Source: Entomohabitans teleogrylli (GTDB taxonomy: Bacteria > Pseudomonadota > Gammaproteobacteria > Enterobacterales > Enterobacteriaceae). From it: DNA of 64,000 nt. A program made the translations under genes and the position numbers. The stretch spans positions 62,001 through 126,000 of the forward strand of contig NZ_LLXO01000014.1 in NCBI RefSeq assembly GCF_001484765.1, written 5' to 3'. Below are positions 28,989 to 39,219 of this stretch, piece after piece. Every line of letters starts with the position of its first letter. The stretch's first letter is position 1. The notes below the pieces were generated by a model. That model did not search any database and was not told the origin of the DNA. It saw only the letters and a program-made list of their open reading frames with translations.

Positions 28989-30287
28989 ATGCGAGTGGTG
29001 GTTCTGGGGAGTGGTGTGGTTGGCGTCGCGAGCGCCTGGTATTTACAGCAGGCGGGCCATGAAGTGACGGTTATCGACCGGGAGTCAGGCCCGGCGCAGG
29101 AGACCAGCGCCGGGAACGCCGGGCAGATCTCTCCGGGGTATGCCGCGCCCTGGGCGGCGCCGGGGATCCCATTGAAAGCCATAAAGTGGATGTTCCAGCG
29201 CCATGCGCCGCTGGCGATCCGCCTCGACGGCAGCGCTTTTCAACTGAAGTGGATGTGGCAAATGCTGCGCAACTGCGACAGCCGTCACTATGCGGAAAAT
29301 AAAGCGCGCATGGTACGGCTGGCGGAATACAGTCGTGATTGCCTGAAAGTTCTGCGCGATAGCACCGGTATTCATTATGAAGGCCGCCAGGGCGGTACCC
29401 TGCAACTGTTTCGCACCGCTCAGCAGTTTGACAACGCCGCCCGGGATATCGCGGTACTGAAAGATGCCGGAGTGCCTTATGAACTGCTGGAAGCGGGGCA
29501 GTTATACCGGGCAGAGCCCGCGCTGGCGGAGGTAGCCGATAAGTTGACTGGCGGTCTGCGCTTGCCGGGAGACGAAACCGGCGACTGCCAGTTGTTTACG
29601 CGCAACTTGAGTGATATGGCGCAGCGCGCCGGGGTGAGGTTTCGCTTCAATACCCGGGTGGATGAGCTGGTGCGTGAGGGGCAGCATATTCGCGCGGTGC
29701 GCTGCGGCGATGAGACGATTAACGCGGAGGCTTTCGTGGTGGCCTTCGGCGCCTGGTCCACGGCGCTGCTCAGAGATATTGTTGATATTCCGGTTTACCC
29801 GCTGAAGGGATATTCCCTGACGATCCCGATTGCCGATGAAAGCGCGGCGCCGCTGTCCACGGTGCTGGATGAGACTTATAAAATCGCCATTACCCGCTTT
29901 GATCAACGCATCCGGGTCGGCGGGATGGCGGAGATTGTCGGCTTTAATCAGGAACTGGTGCCGCGACGCCGGGAGACGCTGGAGATGGTGGTGCGCGATC
30001 TGTATCCGCGCGGCGGGCATATTGAACAGGCGACCTTCTGGAGCGGCCTGCGGCCAATGACCCCGGACGGTACGCCGATCGTCGGGCGCACGCCGCTGAA
30101 AAACCTGTGGCTGAACACCGGCCACGGTACGCTGGGCTGGACGATGGCCTGTGGTTCCGGCCAGTTGCTGAGCGATTTAATCTCCGGGAAAGCGCCGGCG
30201 ATCCCTTTTGAGGATCTGGCGGTTTCCCGCTACCTGAGCGGGCATTCGTCCTCTACCTCGTCGCGCCTGCACGGCGCTCATGGTTAA
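28989..30287 (+). CDS. dadA: D-amino acid dehydrogenase small subunit DadA
   Basis: Membrane-associated FAD enzyme of 432 residues that oxidises D-alanine and other D-amino acids to keto acids, feeding electrons to the respiratory chain. The FAD-binding [20 protein letters not shown] motif is at the N terminus. The ATG at 28989, preceded by GGAG, gives the E. coli start MRVVVLGSG; an upstream in-frame ATG lies in the leader. Forms an operon with dadX (16 bases apart) for L-alanine catabolism. Confidence 0.97.
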   Translation: MRVVVLGSGVVGVASAWYLQQAGHEVTVIDRESGPAQETSAGNAGQISPGYAAPWAAPGIPLKAIKWMFQRHAPLAIRLDGSAFQLKWMWQMLRNCDSRHYAENKARMVRLAEYSRDCLKVLRDSTGIHYEGRQGGTLQLFRTAQQFDNAARDIAVLKDAGVPYELLEAGQLYRAEPALAEVADKLTGGLRLPGDETGDCQLFTRNLSDMAQRAGVRFRFNTRVDELVREGQHIRAVRCGDETINAEAFVVAFGAWSTALLRDIVDIPVYPLKGYSLTIPIADESAAPLSTVLDETYKIAITRFDQRIRVGGMAEIVGFNQELVPRRRETLEMVVRDLYPRGGHIEQATFWSGLRPMTPDGTPIVGRTPLKNLWLNTGHGTLGWTMACGSGQLLSDLISGKAPAIPFEDLAVSRYLSGHSSSTSSRLHGAHG

Positions 30288-30302
30288 CCGGGAGGAACAG
30301 CA

Positions 30303-31373
30303 ATGGGGCGTCCTCTGGTGGCCAGCATAGGCAGTGCAGCGTTAAAAAACAATTTACAGGTAGCCCGCCGCGCGGCGCCGGGGGCGCGCATCTGGTCGGT
30401 GATCAAAGCCAATGCCTATGGTCATCGTATTGACCATGTCTGGCCGGCGCTCAGGGAGAGCGACGGTTTCGCGATGCTCAATACTGAGGAGGCGATTGGC
30501 CTGCGCGAGCAGGGATGGAAAGGGCCGATTCTGATGCTGGAAGGCTTTTTCCATGCCGACGAACTACCGGTTTTTGACCGTTATCGCCTGACCTGCGTGC
30601 TGCATAGCAACTGGCAGGTTAAAGCGCTGGCTGACGCCCGGCTGGGCGCGCCGCTGGATATCTACCTGAAAATCAACAGCGGTATGAACCGGCTGGGGCT
30701 GGCGCCGGAGCGGGTGAATAACGTCTGGCAACAACTGCGCGGGCTGCGTAACGTTGGGGAGATTACCCTGATGAGCCACTTTGCCTGCGCTGAAAAGCTG
30801 GATGGCGCGAACGAGGCGCTGGCGCGTTTTGAGCTGGCGGTGGAAGGGATCGTCGCGCCGCGGTCGCTGGCCAATTCGGCGGCGGTTCTCTGGCAGCCGC
30901 AAACCCACTACGACTGGGTACGCCCGGGGATCCTGTTGTACGGCGCCTCCCCGAGCGGCCAGTGGCGGGATGTCGCCACCAGCGGACTGCGCCCGGTGAT
31001 GACCCTCAGCAGTGAGATTATCGCCGTTCAGACGCTGCGTGCCGGCGATGCGGTGGGCTATGGCGCTCGCTACCGGGCGCGGGCCGGGCAGCGGATTGGT
31101 ATTGTCGCCGCCGGCTATGCCGATGGCTATCCGCGGGTGGCGCCGGACGGCACTCCGGTACGGGTAGACGGCGTGATGACCGGGACTGTGGGGATGGTGT
31201 CGATGGATATGCTGGCGGTGGATTTAACGCCATGTCCACAGGCGGGTATTGGCAGCCATGTGGAACTGTGGGGGGAACATGTGCGGGTTGACGATGTGGC
31301 AGCGGCCTGCGGCACTATCGGCTATGAATTATTGTCCGCAGTGGCGCCGCGCGTGGCGTTTGTGACGGTGTAA
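30303..31373 (+). CDS. dadX: Catabolic alanine racemase DadX
   Basis: PLP-dependent racemase of 356 residues that converts L-alanine to D-alanine, the substrate of DadA. The PLP lysine is in the motif WSVIKANAYGHRI (about residue 35) and the opposing catalytic tyrosine in DAVGYGARYRARAGQRIGIV. GGGAGGAACAGC precedes the ATG. The gene follows dadA directly, and a terminator stands just after its stop. Confidence 0.97.
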   Translation: MGRPLVASIGSAALKNNLQVARRAAPGARIWSVIKANAYGHRIDHVWPALRESDGFAMLNTEEAIGLREQGWKGPILMLEGFFHADELPVFDRYRLTCVLHSNWQVKALADARLGAPLDIYLKINSGMNRLGLAPERVNNVWQQLRGLRNVGEITLMSHFACAEKLDGANEALARFELAVEGIVAPRSLANSAAVLWQPQTHYDWVRPGILLYGASPSGQWRDVATSGLRPVMTLSSEIIAVQTLRAGDAVGYGARYRARAGQRIGIVAAGYADGYPRVAPDGTPVRVDGVMTGTVGMVSMDMLAVDLTPCPQAGIGSHVELWGEHVRVDDVAAACGTIGYELLSAVAPRVAFVTV

Positions 31374-31393
31374 CATCACCGCTGCGCCAGTAT

Positions 31394-31418
31394 GGCCGGG
31401 CTTGCCCGGCCTGCTTTT
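31394..31418 (+). terminator. Terminator after dadX
   Basis: Perfect 8-bp stem GGCCGGGC-tt-GCCCGGCC followed by TGCTTTT. It lies 20 bases after the dadX stop and overlaps the end of convergent cvrA. Confidence 0.7.
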
Positions 31419-33147
31419 AACTCTCTTCTTCTTCGGCGACCCGGACGCCAATCTTGCGGATCTGGTTGTCGTCTTTTTCCGCGACGGTCCAGATCATCCC
31501 GGCATATTCCACCTGATCGCCGACCACCGGCGCGCCGCCCAGATGACTGGCGACCATTTCGCCAAGCGTTTCAGGCATGGCGGCTTCCGGTTCTAACTCA
31601 AGACCGTAAATTACCGCAATATCGCTCAGGCGGGCGCTGGCCTCGAGAATAAAGTCCCCGAAGAAACGCTGGTCGAGTGAGACCTGCGGCGCCTGGCTGA
31701 ACAGTTTGCCAAGTACCGGCAGATCGCGCTCCCGGCCGATAACGCAGATAATGTCGCCTTCCCGCAGCCGGGTACTGCCGCTGGGGTGTAGCAGGTCATT
31801 GCCGCGGAACAGCGCCGCAATGCGGGTGCCGGTGGGCATATGCAGATCGCGCAGGGCGGCGCCGACGCACCATTTATCGGCGCTGAGCTGGTAAACGAAC
31901 TGCTCCCAGGCGTCGCGGGTGTTGATATCAAGACCCGCCCGGGTGACCGGTTGACTGGTCTGCGGCACCACCACTTTGGCTTTACCCGCCGCCCAGCTCA
32001 GGGTTGTGCCCTGTAGCAGCAGCGACACCAGGACCACGAAGAAGGCAACGTTGAAGAACAGCCGCGAGTGGTCCAGACCGGCCATCATCGGGAACACCGC
32101 CAGAATAATCGGTACCGCGCCGCGCAGCCCCACCCAACTGATGAATACCCGCTCCTTCAGAGTAAAACCGCGGAACGGAATCAGCCCGGCGAACACCGAT
32201 ACCGGACGGGCGAAGAAGATCATCCACCCCGACAGCAGCAGCGCCGGAATAGCGATGGGCAACAGATCGCGGGGATTTACCAGCAGCCCCAGTACCAGGA
32301 ACATGCCGATCTGCGCCATCCACGCCAGTCCGTCGAAGGTTTGCAGGATACCGAAGCGGTTGCGGACCGGGCGATTGCCGAGCAGGAAGCCGCACAGGTA
32401 GACTGCCAGAATACCGCTGCCGTTAAGGGCGGTTGCGATGCCAAAGAGCATAATCCCGCCGCTGAGCGCCAGCAGGGGATACAGCCCCGGAGAGAGGGTA
32501 ATGCGATTGATGGTTTGCTGTAGCAGCCAGCCGCCCAGCCCGCCAATAATAATCCCCAGACCAAACTGCTGAATAATACTCACCAGGAACATCCAGCTCA
32601 GCCCGGCATCGTGCCGCTGAATCATCTCAATCAGTGTGATGGTCAGAAACACCGCCATCGGGTCATTACTGCCGGATTCAATTTCCAGCGTCGAGCCGAC
32701 GCGTTCGTTGAGGTTCTTATCCCCGAGCATCGAAAACACCGCCGCGGCGTCGGTTGAGCCGACAATAGCGCCAATCAGCAGACCTTCCAGCCAGCTCAGG
32801 TTAAACAACCAGGCGGCGGCCAGCCCCGTCAGACCAGAAGTTACCACCACGCCAAGGGTCGCCAGCGACAGCGCCGGGCCCAGCGCCACCCTGAACGAGC
32901 TGGCTTTGGTGCGCATCCCGCCATCCAGCAGAATAACCGCCAGCGCCAGGTTACTGATTAAATAGGCGAAGGGGTAGTTATCGAACGGAATACCGCCGAT
33001 GCCGTCCACCCCGGCGAGCATGCCGATGCCGAGGAAGATAACCAGAATCGGAATACCGAGGCGCGATGAGAAGGTACTCAACAGAATGCTGCAGGTCACC
33101 AGCACAGAGCAGAGAATAAAGAGGTTAATGATCGTCCCGGCGTCCAA
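31417..33147 (-). CDS. cvrA: K+/H+ antiporter CvrA (NhaP2)
   Basis: CPA1-family cation/proton antiporter of 576 residues (E. coli CvrA 578). About twelve helices in the first 390 residues include [20 protein letters not shown] and the conserved acidic [20 protein letters not shown] motif. The C-terminal half holds a cytoplasmic TrkA-C domain ([20 protein letters not shown]) and a CorC/HlyC-like domain. It protects against K+ stress in relatives. Same strand as ldcA, 226 bases downstream of it. Confidence 0.95.
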   Translation of the reverse strand: MDAGTIINLFILCSVLVTCSILLSTFSSRLGIPILVIFLGIGMLAGVDGIGGIPFDNYPFAYLISNLALAVILLDGGMRTKASSFRVALGPALSLATLGVVVTSGLTGLAAAWLFNLSWLEGLLIGAIVGSTDAAAVFSMLGDKNLNERVGSTLEIESGSNDPMAVFLTITLIEMIQRHDAGLSWMFLVSIIQQFGLGIIIGGLGGWLLQQTINRITLSPGLYPLLALSGGIMLFGIATALNGSGILAVYLCGFLLGNRPVRNRFGILQTFDGLAWMAQIGMFLVLGLLVNPRDLLPIAIPALLLSGWMIFFARPVSVFAGLIPFRGFTLKERVFISWVGLRGAVPIILAVFPMMAGLDHSRLFFNVAFFVVLVSLLLQGTTLSWAAGKAKVVVPQTSQPVTRAGLDINTRDAWEQFVYQLSADKWCVGAALRDLHMPTGTRIAALFRGNDLLHPSGSTRLREGDIICVIGRERDLPVLGKLFSQAPQVSLDQRFFGDFILEASARLSDIAVIYGLELEPEAAMPETLGEMVASHLGGAPVVGDQVEYAGMIWTVAEKDDNQIRKIGVRVAEEEES

Positions 33148-33373
33148 CGTGTAGTTTCTCCTTAATCCGGCTGGTGGCAGCGTGCGTTATCTATCTTCAG
33201 GGTGTTTCTTACCGGCTGCGCTTAGCGCCAGCCCACGCAGCGCCTGACTACCGGCGGCGATAGCCAGCGGCGCTGCGCCCGCCTTTGTGGCCCCGGCGAC
33301 GTGTGATAGCCGGGGACATGTCGCCTGTGCGCATCCCGGAGGATGTCGTGTAGCGCGACGCGGTGACGGGCGG

Positions 33374-34288
33374 TTAATCTTCCAGCGTCGGGTGGCCGCT
33401 CAGGGTCAGCGTGGCGTGTGTTCCATCATGATTAAGCTCACCCCGGGCGCCGAGAGGCAGGGTAACCGTCTCCTGTTCGTGACCAAAGGGTAGCCCGGTT
33501 ATCACCGGTATGGACAAACGTTCTCTCAGCACGTAACACATTGTCGCAAAATCATAACCGGCATCATAGTCGTTCGACACACTATTACTAAAACTTCCTA
33601 AAATAATTGCCCGCTGCCTGGCGAGAACGCCGGCATATTCAAGTTGTAACAACAGGCGCTCCACCCGATAGGGATGCTCGTTAATGTCCTCCACGACCAG
33701 AATTCCGTCGCTGATCTCCGGGAACCAGGGGGTACCCAGCAGCGAAACCAGCATCGCCAGATTTCCTCCCCACACTTTACCGGTTGCCCGGGCTGCCGGC
33801 GCCTCGCTCTGCCAGCGCAGCGCGAAGGTTTGCTCGCGCAGTGCGGTCCAGAAGTGCCGCCAGGTATAGTCGTTGATTTGCGGCGCGCCGAAATTACCGG
33901 CCAGCATTGGGCCGCTAAAGGTTATTTGCGCGGTTTGTTGTAACAGCCCGAGCTGGAACGCTGTGAAATCGCTGTGGCCGCAAATCAGCAGCGGACGGCG
34001 CGCCGCCCGACGGGCGATCCCTTGCCAGTCGACGCTGTTCAACAGGCGGCTGACGCCGTAACCGCCGCGCACCGCCAGCACAATCTGTCGCTCCTCCGGC
34101 AACTGCGCCAGTTGGTTGAGGTCCCCCAGGCGTTGGCTATCGTCGCCGGCAAAGCGCTGGTAGCGGCGGGAAATAACCTGCTGATTGTGGACCTGGTGTC
34201 CCGCGTCCTCAAGGCGCTGAACGCCGCGCAGCGCCGCCTCCTGTTGCAGGCAATAGCCCGAGGGGGCAACCAGATGGATCGATGACAT
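33374..34288 (-). CDS. ldcA: Murein tetrapeptide L,D-carboxypeptidase LdcA
   Basis: Cytoplasmic serine carboxypeptidase of 304 residues that removes D-Ala from recycled murein tetrapeptides. The catalytic serine lies in LLICGHSDFTAFQLGLL (near residue 106), the glutamate in GILVVEDINEHPYRVERLLL and the histidine in FGHEQETVTLPLGARG. Divergent from emtA with 104 bases between, an arrangement conserved in enterobacteria that links two peptidoglycan-recycling enzymes. Confidence 0.96.
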   Translation of the reverse strand: MSSIHLVAPSGYCLQQEAALRGVQRLEDAGHQVHNQQVISRRYQRFAGDDSQRLGDLNQLAQLPEERQIVLAVRGGYGVSRLLNSVDWQGIARRAARRPLLICGHSDFTAFQLGLLQQTAQITFSGPMLAGNFGAPQINDYTWRHFWTALREQTFALRWQSEAPAARATGKVWGGNLAMLVSLLGTPWFPEISDGILVVEDINEHPYRVERLLLQLEYAGVLARQRAIILGSFSNSVSNDYDAGYDFATMCYVLRERLSIPVITGLPFGHEQETVTLPLGARGELNHDGTHATLTLSGHPTLED

Positions 34289-34392
34289 AATAATTCCTTG
34301 CTGACCTGGCGTGTGAAATGGTTATCATGCCGTTTAGCGTTATGGTTGTCACTGGCCGGCGTCGGCGCGTCGGCCCTGAAAAGGAAATTACT

Positions 34393-35004
34393 GTGAAATT
34401 GAGATGGTTCATCCTTGCTGTTCTGTTCCTTGCCGGCTGTTCCAGCCATGATTACCGTCAACCGCCGTGGGAGCCGGAGGTACCGGTCCAGCGCGCCATG
34501 CAATGGATGCCGATCGCCCGGCAGGCCGGTCAGGCGTGGGGTGTCAGCCCGCGGCTGATTGTCGCCATTATTGCCGTGGAATCTGGCGGCAACCCGAGCG
34601 TGGTCAGTAAATCCAATGCCGTTGGCCTGATGCAGCTCAAGGCGTCGACCTCCGGCAAAGAGGTGTGGCGCTACATGGGCTGGGGCGGGCAACCGACCAA
34701 TAGCGAACTGAAAAATCCTGAGCGCAATATTTCCGCCGGCACCGCCTATCTGAGCATTATGGAGAACGGCGTGCTGGCGGGGATTAACGATCCGCAAACC
34801 ATGGAATACGCGCTGATCGTGGCTTATGTCAATGGCGCTGGCGCGCTGTTGCGCACCTTCTCGTCCGATCGCCGTAAAGCTATCGACAAGATCAACGATA
34901 TGTCGCCGGACGAGTTCTGGCAGTATGTCGCGGACAATCATCCGGCGCCTCAGGCGCCGCGCTACCTGTGGAAGATAACTCAGGCAATGAACAGTATTGG
35001 TTAA
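34393..35004 (+). CDS. emtA: Membrane-bound lytic murein transglycosylase EmtA
   Basis: Outer-membrane lipoprotein of 203 residues that cleaves murein endolytically. The lipobox is [11 protein letters not shown] with Cys near residue 16. The goose-lysozyme-like SLT domain has the catalytic glutamate in [20 protein letters not shown] and the [13 protein letters not shown] motif. The start is GTG at 34393 after AAGGAAATTACT, giving [12 protein letters not shown] as in the family; in-frame ATGs further upstream are rejected. Confidence 0.95.
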   Translation: MKLRWFILAVLFLAGCSSHDYRQPPWEPEVPVQRAMQWMPIARQAGQAWGVSPRLIVAIIAVESGGNPSVVSKSNAVGLMQLKASTSGKEVWRYMGWGGQPTNSELKNPERNISAGTAYLSIMENGVLAGINDPQTMEYALIVAYVNGAGALLRTFSSDRRKAIDKINDMSPDEFWQYVADNHPAPQAPRYLWKITQAMNSIG

Positions 35005-35060
35005 CCGTACCGCCCGTGAGCCAGTGCCGTTAATCGGTTCGGCGCCTTCCGGGGCGTCAG

Positions 35061-35150
35061 ACTGTAACCAAAGGAGGAAAAATAGTTTTTTCCTCCTTTG
35101 GCGCTTTCAGCCGAAAATCATTCCATTGATTTTCCTTGCTTGCTATCAGC
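35061..35150 (+). repeat. Two-hairpin intergenic element, copy B
   Basis: First hairpin is a perfect inverted repeat at 35068-35101 (CCAAAGGAGGAAAAA / TTTTTTCCTCCTTTGG). Then CAGCCGAAAATCA and a second hairpin GAAAATC (35113-35119) / GATTTTC (35128-35134), then CTTGCTTGCTATC. It follows the layout of copy A at 12790-12871. Confidence 0.7.
35068..35101. terminator. Terminator between emtA and treA
   Basis: The first hairpin of copy B has a 15-bp perfect stem with A and T runs inside the stem. It stands 64 bases after the emtA stop and could stop transcripts from emtA and treA. Confidence 0.6.
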
Positions 35151-35209
35151 TGACAGCGGCCAGTTCGGTAGCGAAATGACAATGGTCGACCCCTCCCGGG
35201 GCCGTTGCG

Positions 35210-36931
35210 TTACAGGCTTTGCGCCGGTTGTGGCTGCGGCTGCGGCTGCTGCGTCGTTGTCGGCGCGTTCCCCGTCGCTTCGGTGACGGTTTTTTGCGCC
35301 GGCAGGTTATCACAGGGTTTCTGCCGCTCGCATAGCAGGTCCAGCATCTTCAACGTTACGCCGTTGGTCCAGCCGAACCCGTCCTGTAACGGATATTCAC
35401 CGCCGCCGCCCCCGGTACCGGTGGTGGAGACATCGTATTTTTCCACCAGTTTCTGTTGCCGGTCGTAAGTGTGCTGCACATTGGTCAGGAACCGCCAGCT
35501 CACTTCCCGGGCCAGCGTCTGGTGATGATAATTTTCCAGTCCGACTACCGCGACCCACTGTAGCGGCGCCCAGCCATTCGGCGCGTCCCACTGTTGGCCG
35601 GTTTTCACCGTGGTGGTCGCCAGCCCGCCCGGCTTGAGAAGCTGTTTCCTGGTGGCTGCCGCCACTTTATCTGCCCGATCCCGGGCGGCGGCGTTCACGT
35701 ACAGCGGGAACAGCGCCGCGGCGGTCAGCCGGTCGCTGACAGCGTGGCGTTTGAGATCGTAATCGGCATACCAGCCGCTTTTATCGTTCCACAGATAACG
35801 TTCAATAGCGTGCTGCCGCGCCTGGGCCAACTGGTCGTAGCGGCTGGCGGCATCGCTATCGCCGGCGGCTTTACTGGCGGCGCTGAGGGTTTTTTCCATC
35901 TGGTACATCAGGGCGTTGAGATCCACCGGTACAAAGCTGGTGGTGCGGATAGAGCTCAACTGCTGCGGGTTATCCATCCAGCGCGAGCTGAAATCCCAGC
36001 CGGAAGCTGCGGCGGCGCGCAGATCCCGGTAGATATCGGTGGCCGGGCGATTCGGGTTGTTTTTCGCGGTGGTGATATCATCGAGCCAGGATTCCGGGCG
36101 CGGCGTGTCTTTGTCGTCCCAGTAGCGGTTGAGGATTTCGCCATCCTTCATTTTCACCACCCGCCCGGCGCTGTCCCCGGCTTTCAGGGCGTCGGCGCCG
36201 TTCATCCAGTACTGGTACTCTTTAGTCAACTGCGGCAGATACTGTTTATAGACCTCATCGCCGTCGTGGCTGGCCAGTAGCTCGACCATCAGGGCAAAGA
36301 ACGGCGGCTGGGAGCGGCTCAGGTAATAGCTGCGGTTGCCGTTGGGAATGTGTCCCCAGTCATCAATTTCACTGGCGAAATTGGCCACCATATCCTGCAC
36401 TTTATCCCAGTGTTCGCTCTCCGCCAGCCCGAGCATGGTGAAATAACTGTCCCAGTAGTAGACCTCCCGGAAACGTCCGCCGGGCACGACATACGGTTTC
36501 GGCAGCGGCAGCAGGGAGTCCCATTTAGCGGTTTCGCCGGTGGAGCGCGTCAATACCGGCCACAGATCGTCGATGTGGGCGCGCAGCGTTTGTCCGGCCG
36601 GGGGAACATATTTCTCTCCCTCTTTCGGCAGGGTGAAATTGACGTTAACAAAGTGGCGCAGATCGAACCCTGACTGATGTTGTTGCATTCGGTAGTCGGC
36701 GAGAATCATCAGCGGGTCCCCTTTGGGAACCGCATCGGCAAAGGTTTTCTGATCCTCGAACAGTTTGGCTTCCTGTACAGCGGTAAACAGCGGGCCCAGC
36801 AGTGCATCCGGCGGCTGGGGCCAGGTTTTCTGCGCATCATCAGCCAGCGCGCTATGTGGGAGCGCGGCGCCCAGCGCCAGCGCAACGGCCAGTAACAAAG
36901 GACGGGAACGGGGTACAGAAGGGATGGTCAT
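35210..36931 (-). CDS. treA: Periplasmic trehalase TreA
   Basis: Glycoside hydrolase family 37 enzyme of 573 residues that splits trehalose into two glucose molecules in the periplasm. A signal peptide covers about residues 1-30, ending HSALA-DDAQ. Trehalase signatures [15 protein letters not shown] and [14 protein letters not shown] are intact. The C terminus is extended by a Gln/Pro repeat ([14 protein letters not shown]). Released glucose can enter through the manXYZ system. In E. coli ycgR lies between emtA and treA; it is absent here. Confidence 0.96.
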   Translation of the reverse strand: MTIPSVPRSRPLLLAVALALGAALPHSALADDAQKTWPQPPDALLGPLFTAVQEAKLFEDQKTFADAVPKGDPLMILADYRMQQHQSGFDLRHFVNVNFTLPKEGEKYVPPAGQTLRAHIDDLWPVLTRSTGETAKWDSLLPLPKPYVVPGGRFREVYYWDSYFTMLGLAESEHWDKVQDMVANFASEIDDWGHIPNGNRSYYLSRSQPPFFALMVELLASHDGDEVYKQYLPQLTKEYQYWMNGADALKAGDSAGRVVKMKDGEILNRYWDDKDTPRPESWLDDITTAKNNPNRPATDIYRDLRAAAASGWDFSSRWMDNPQQLSSIRTTSFVPVDLNALMYQMEKTLSAASKAAGDSDAASRYDQLAQARQHAIERYLWNDKSGWYADYDLKRHAVSDRLTAAALFPLYVNAAARDRADKVAAATRKQLLKPGGLATTTVKTGQQWDAPNGWAPLQWVAVVGLENYHHQTLAREVSWRFLTNVQHTYDRQQKLVEKYDVSTTGTGGGGGEYPLQDGFGWTNGVTLKMLDLLCERQKPCDNLPAQKTVTEATGNAPTTTQQPQPQPQPAQSL

Positions 36932-37035
36932 CGTTTATTCTCCATTGGGGCGCAGAAATGTGCTGCGAAACCATAGGAAAACCTTAGACGAAGATTAGCC
37001 TGACGGAGAACTCCGCCAGTGGAAAATCCCTGTTT

Positions 37036-37551
37036 TTACAGGAAAGGAAGCAACTGCGCGCCGCCGCGCGCAATAGCGATGAGCATGGCCGCCCAGACAG
37101 CGGCGGAGCCCAGGCTGACGCTGTAGACCAGGTTTCTTTTCAGGGATAACATTCCCGCAGCCAGCGGTGTGACGTAGCGCAACACCGCCAGAAAACGTGA
37201 AACAAACAGTACCCACACCCCGCCGTGGGCCAGGCGCCACGCCGCTTTGTCCAGTGTGACAGCGTAACGTTCCCTGAGCTTACTGAAGCGATTGTAGTGC
37301 ACGATCGCCGCGCCGACGTGGTAGCTACAGACCGATCCAAGCGTGGCGCCGAGGGTGATAGCCAGCCAGAGCGCCAGGGGATGGGTTTGTGGCGCGGCGA
37401 GCGCAATCACCGCTACCAGCATCACCGAAGCCGGCGGCAGAAAGGAGGAGACAGCGATAGTCGATTTGCCGAACGCGATGATAAACAGTAGCCCCAGCAG
37501 ATGGAGAGGCTGCAGAGGGTGGCTGACTAACAGGGTTTCCAGATAGTGCAT
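37036..37551 (-). CDS. DedA/SNARE-associated family membrane protein
   Basis: 171-residue inner-membrane protein with about four hydrophobic stretches. The family pattern appears in FGKSTIAVSSFLPPASVMLV, GATLGSVCSYHVGAAIVHY and FVSRFLAVLRYVTPLAAGML, the last close to the FxGRFxPxxR motif of DedA proteins. DedA relatives act in lipid flipping and membrane stress; no specific role can be read here. It lies between treA and the efflux gene on the same strand and is not obviously linked to either. Confidence 0.8.
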   Translation of the reverse strand: MHYLETLLVSHPLQPLHLLGLLFIIAFGKSTIAVSSFLPPASVMLVAVIALAAPQTHPLALWLAITLGATLGSVCSYHVGAAIVHYNRFSKLRERYAVTLDKAAWRLAHGGVWVLFVSRFLAVLRYVTPLAAGMLSLKRNLVYSVSLGSAAVWAAMLIAIARGGAQLLPFL

Positions 37552-37638
37552 GGGGGTGATTCCTCCTTACGGGATATTCTCCATAAGGCGCCTGAATCGC
37601 AGCTCAACGCCGGGCGCATCCGTGCTCCCGGGCGATGG

Positions 37639-39147
37639 TTATTTCGCCGGCTGCTCCGCGCGCGTCAAAAGCCGCCGCAGCCCCACCGCGCCGATAAAAG
37701 CGAGGATCAGCGCGCTGATCAGCACGACAGAGAAGGCATGGTCAAATGCGCCGCTGGCGCGCTGTATCAACAGCGCGGCCTGATCGCTGTTTAGCGCGCC
37801 GGCCACGCGCAGCGCTTCGTCGATGCTGTCCTGGACCAGGATGCTTTCGCGGTTATTCAGGAACGTCGGAATCGACAGGCTGCGGCTGTAAATTGCCGAC
37901 ATCATCCCACCCAGCAGGGTGATGCCGAAGACGCTGCCCAGCTCATAGGCGACATCCTCAATCGACGCCGCCATGCCGGATTTGTGATCCGGCGCGTTAA
38001 GCATGATCGCCGTTGACGCGGCAGTGAACACGGCGCCGATCCCGAATCCCATCACAAACAGACTGGATACGGTCAGTAACGCAGAGCATTGCCAGCTTGC
38101 CGCCAGCCCGGCGATACCGAGGCCGGTGAGTATAAATCCTCCCGGCAGGATATGCCGCTCCGGCAGTGTGCCGAGCAAGCGCCCGGTAATCGGTCCCGCC
38201 AGCGCCGAGGCGACAGGGATCGGCAGCAGATACAGGGCCGCCTGCAGCGGCGTGAAGCCGGCAACCAGCTGCAGGCGCTGGCTGAGCACCAGTTCCACCC
38301 CGACCATCGCCACCATGGCGAGCAGCGCGGCGGCGACTCCGCTGCGAAACAGCGCATTGCCGAACAGGCTAAAATCGATCATGGGTTGCGACAGTCGCTG
38401 CTGGCGGCGGTAGAACGCCAGCAGCAAACCGCTGCCGCCGATCAGCGTGGCGGCAAACAGCGGCAGCGACGTTGTCGGGCTGCTGAAGGATTTCAGGGCC
38501 CAGACCACGCCCACCAGCCCGGGCATAACCAGCAGCGCGCCGGCCCAGTCACAGTGGCGTTGACGCTGCGGCGCCAGCGTCGGAATCAGCGTCGCCGCCA
38601 GCGGCCATACCAACAGTACGATGGGGACGTTGATCAGAAACACCGCTCCCCACCAGAAGTGTTCCAGCAGTACGCCGCCGACCACCGGTCCGATAGCCGC
38701 GCCGCCGGAGGCGACGGCAGCCCAGACGCCGATAGCCATCGCCCGCTCCCGGGGCTGCCGGAAGACGTGGCGGATCACCGACAGGGTGGCCGGCATCATC
38801 AGGGCGGCGCTGACCGCCAGCGCTACCCGGGCGGCGATAAGCCATGGCGCGTCAGGAGCGCAAGCGGCGCCCAGCGATGCCGCGCCAAACAGCGCCAGCC
38901 CGCTGAGCAGCATTTTTTTATGTCCGGTGCGGTCGCTGAGCATCCCGCAAACCGGCAACAGTCCCGCCACCACCAGCGGATAGGCATTGATGATCCACAG
39001 CTTCTGGCTGGCGCTGGCGTTCAGGGCCAGGGTGAGTTGCGGCAGAGCGGTGTACAGTACCGTCATATCCACGACAATCAGAAACAGTGCGCTGGACACG
39101 AGGGTCAGGATCAACCAGCGAAAATTTGTGTGCATAATAACGTCCAT
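37639..39147 (-). CDS. 14-helix MFS drug efflux transporter (EmrB/QacA family, SmvA-like)
   Basis: Predicted 502-residue proton-driven exporter with about 14 transmembrane segments. Motif A is GMLSDRTGHKKMLLSGLALF and motif D1 is FLIVVDMTVLYTALPQLTLA; the C motif region is SGGAAIGPVVGGVLLEHFWW. It resembles SmvA-type exporters of quaternary ammonium compounds and similar cations, but the substrate is inferred only from family. Starts at 39147 and 39135 are both possible, neither with a strong ribosome binding site. A TetR gene is divergent, 72 bases away, with a palindrome between. Confidence 0.85.
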   Translation of the reverse strand: MDVIMHTNFRWLILTLVSSALFLIVVDMTVLYTALPQLTLALNASASQKLWIINAYPLVVAGLLPVCGMLSDRTGHKKMLLSGLALFGAASLGAACAPDAPWLIAARVALAVSAALMMPATLSVIRHVFRQPRERAMAIGVWAAVASGGAAIGPVVGGVLLEHFWWGAVFLINVPIVLLVWPLAATLIPTLAPQRQRHCDWAGALLVMPGLVGVVWALKSFSSPTTSLPLFAATLIGGSGLLLAFYRRQQRLSQPMIDFSLFGNALFRSGVAAALLAMVAMVGVELVLSQRLQLVAGFTPLQAALYLLPIPVASALAGPITGRLLGTLPERHILPGGFILTGLGIAGLAASWQCSALLTVSSLFVMGFGIGAVFTAASTAIMLNAPDHKSGMAASIEDVAYELGSVFGITLLGGMMSAIYSRSLSIPTFLNNRESILVQDSIDEALRVAGALNSDQAALLIQRASGAFDHAFSVVLISALILAFIGAVGLRRLLTRAEQPAK

Positions 39148-39193
39148 TAGCAGTGCGTTTCCCGGAATGGGGAAACCGTTATAATATAAATCC

Positions 39194-39205
39194 ATACGTT
39201 CGTAT
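39194..39205. promoter_or_regulatory. Probable TetR operator between the MFS and tetR genes
   Basis: ATACGTTCGTAT is a palindrome with two central mismatched bases (ATACG-tt-CGTAT) in the 72-base divergent promoter region, next to TATAATATAAA. Binding by the adjacent TetR protein is inferred from position. Confidence 0.55.
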
Positions 39206-39219
39206 TTAAAAGGGGTGCT

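Noticed and set aside
33148-33373. Small gene or gene remnant between cvrA and ldcA
   Set aside because: The gap is GC-rich and has a short open frame on the plus strand, but no start signal or family resemblance supports it.
34039-34941. Open frame of 300 codons on the minus strand
   Set aside because: Shadow of emtA and ldcA in another frame; both real genes show conserved motifs.
38089-39150. Long open frame (353 codons) on the plus strand
   Set aside because: Antisense to the MFS exporter, rich in Gln, Arg and His as expected for the complement of a membrane protein gene.
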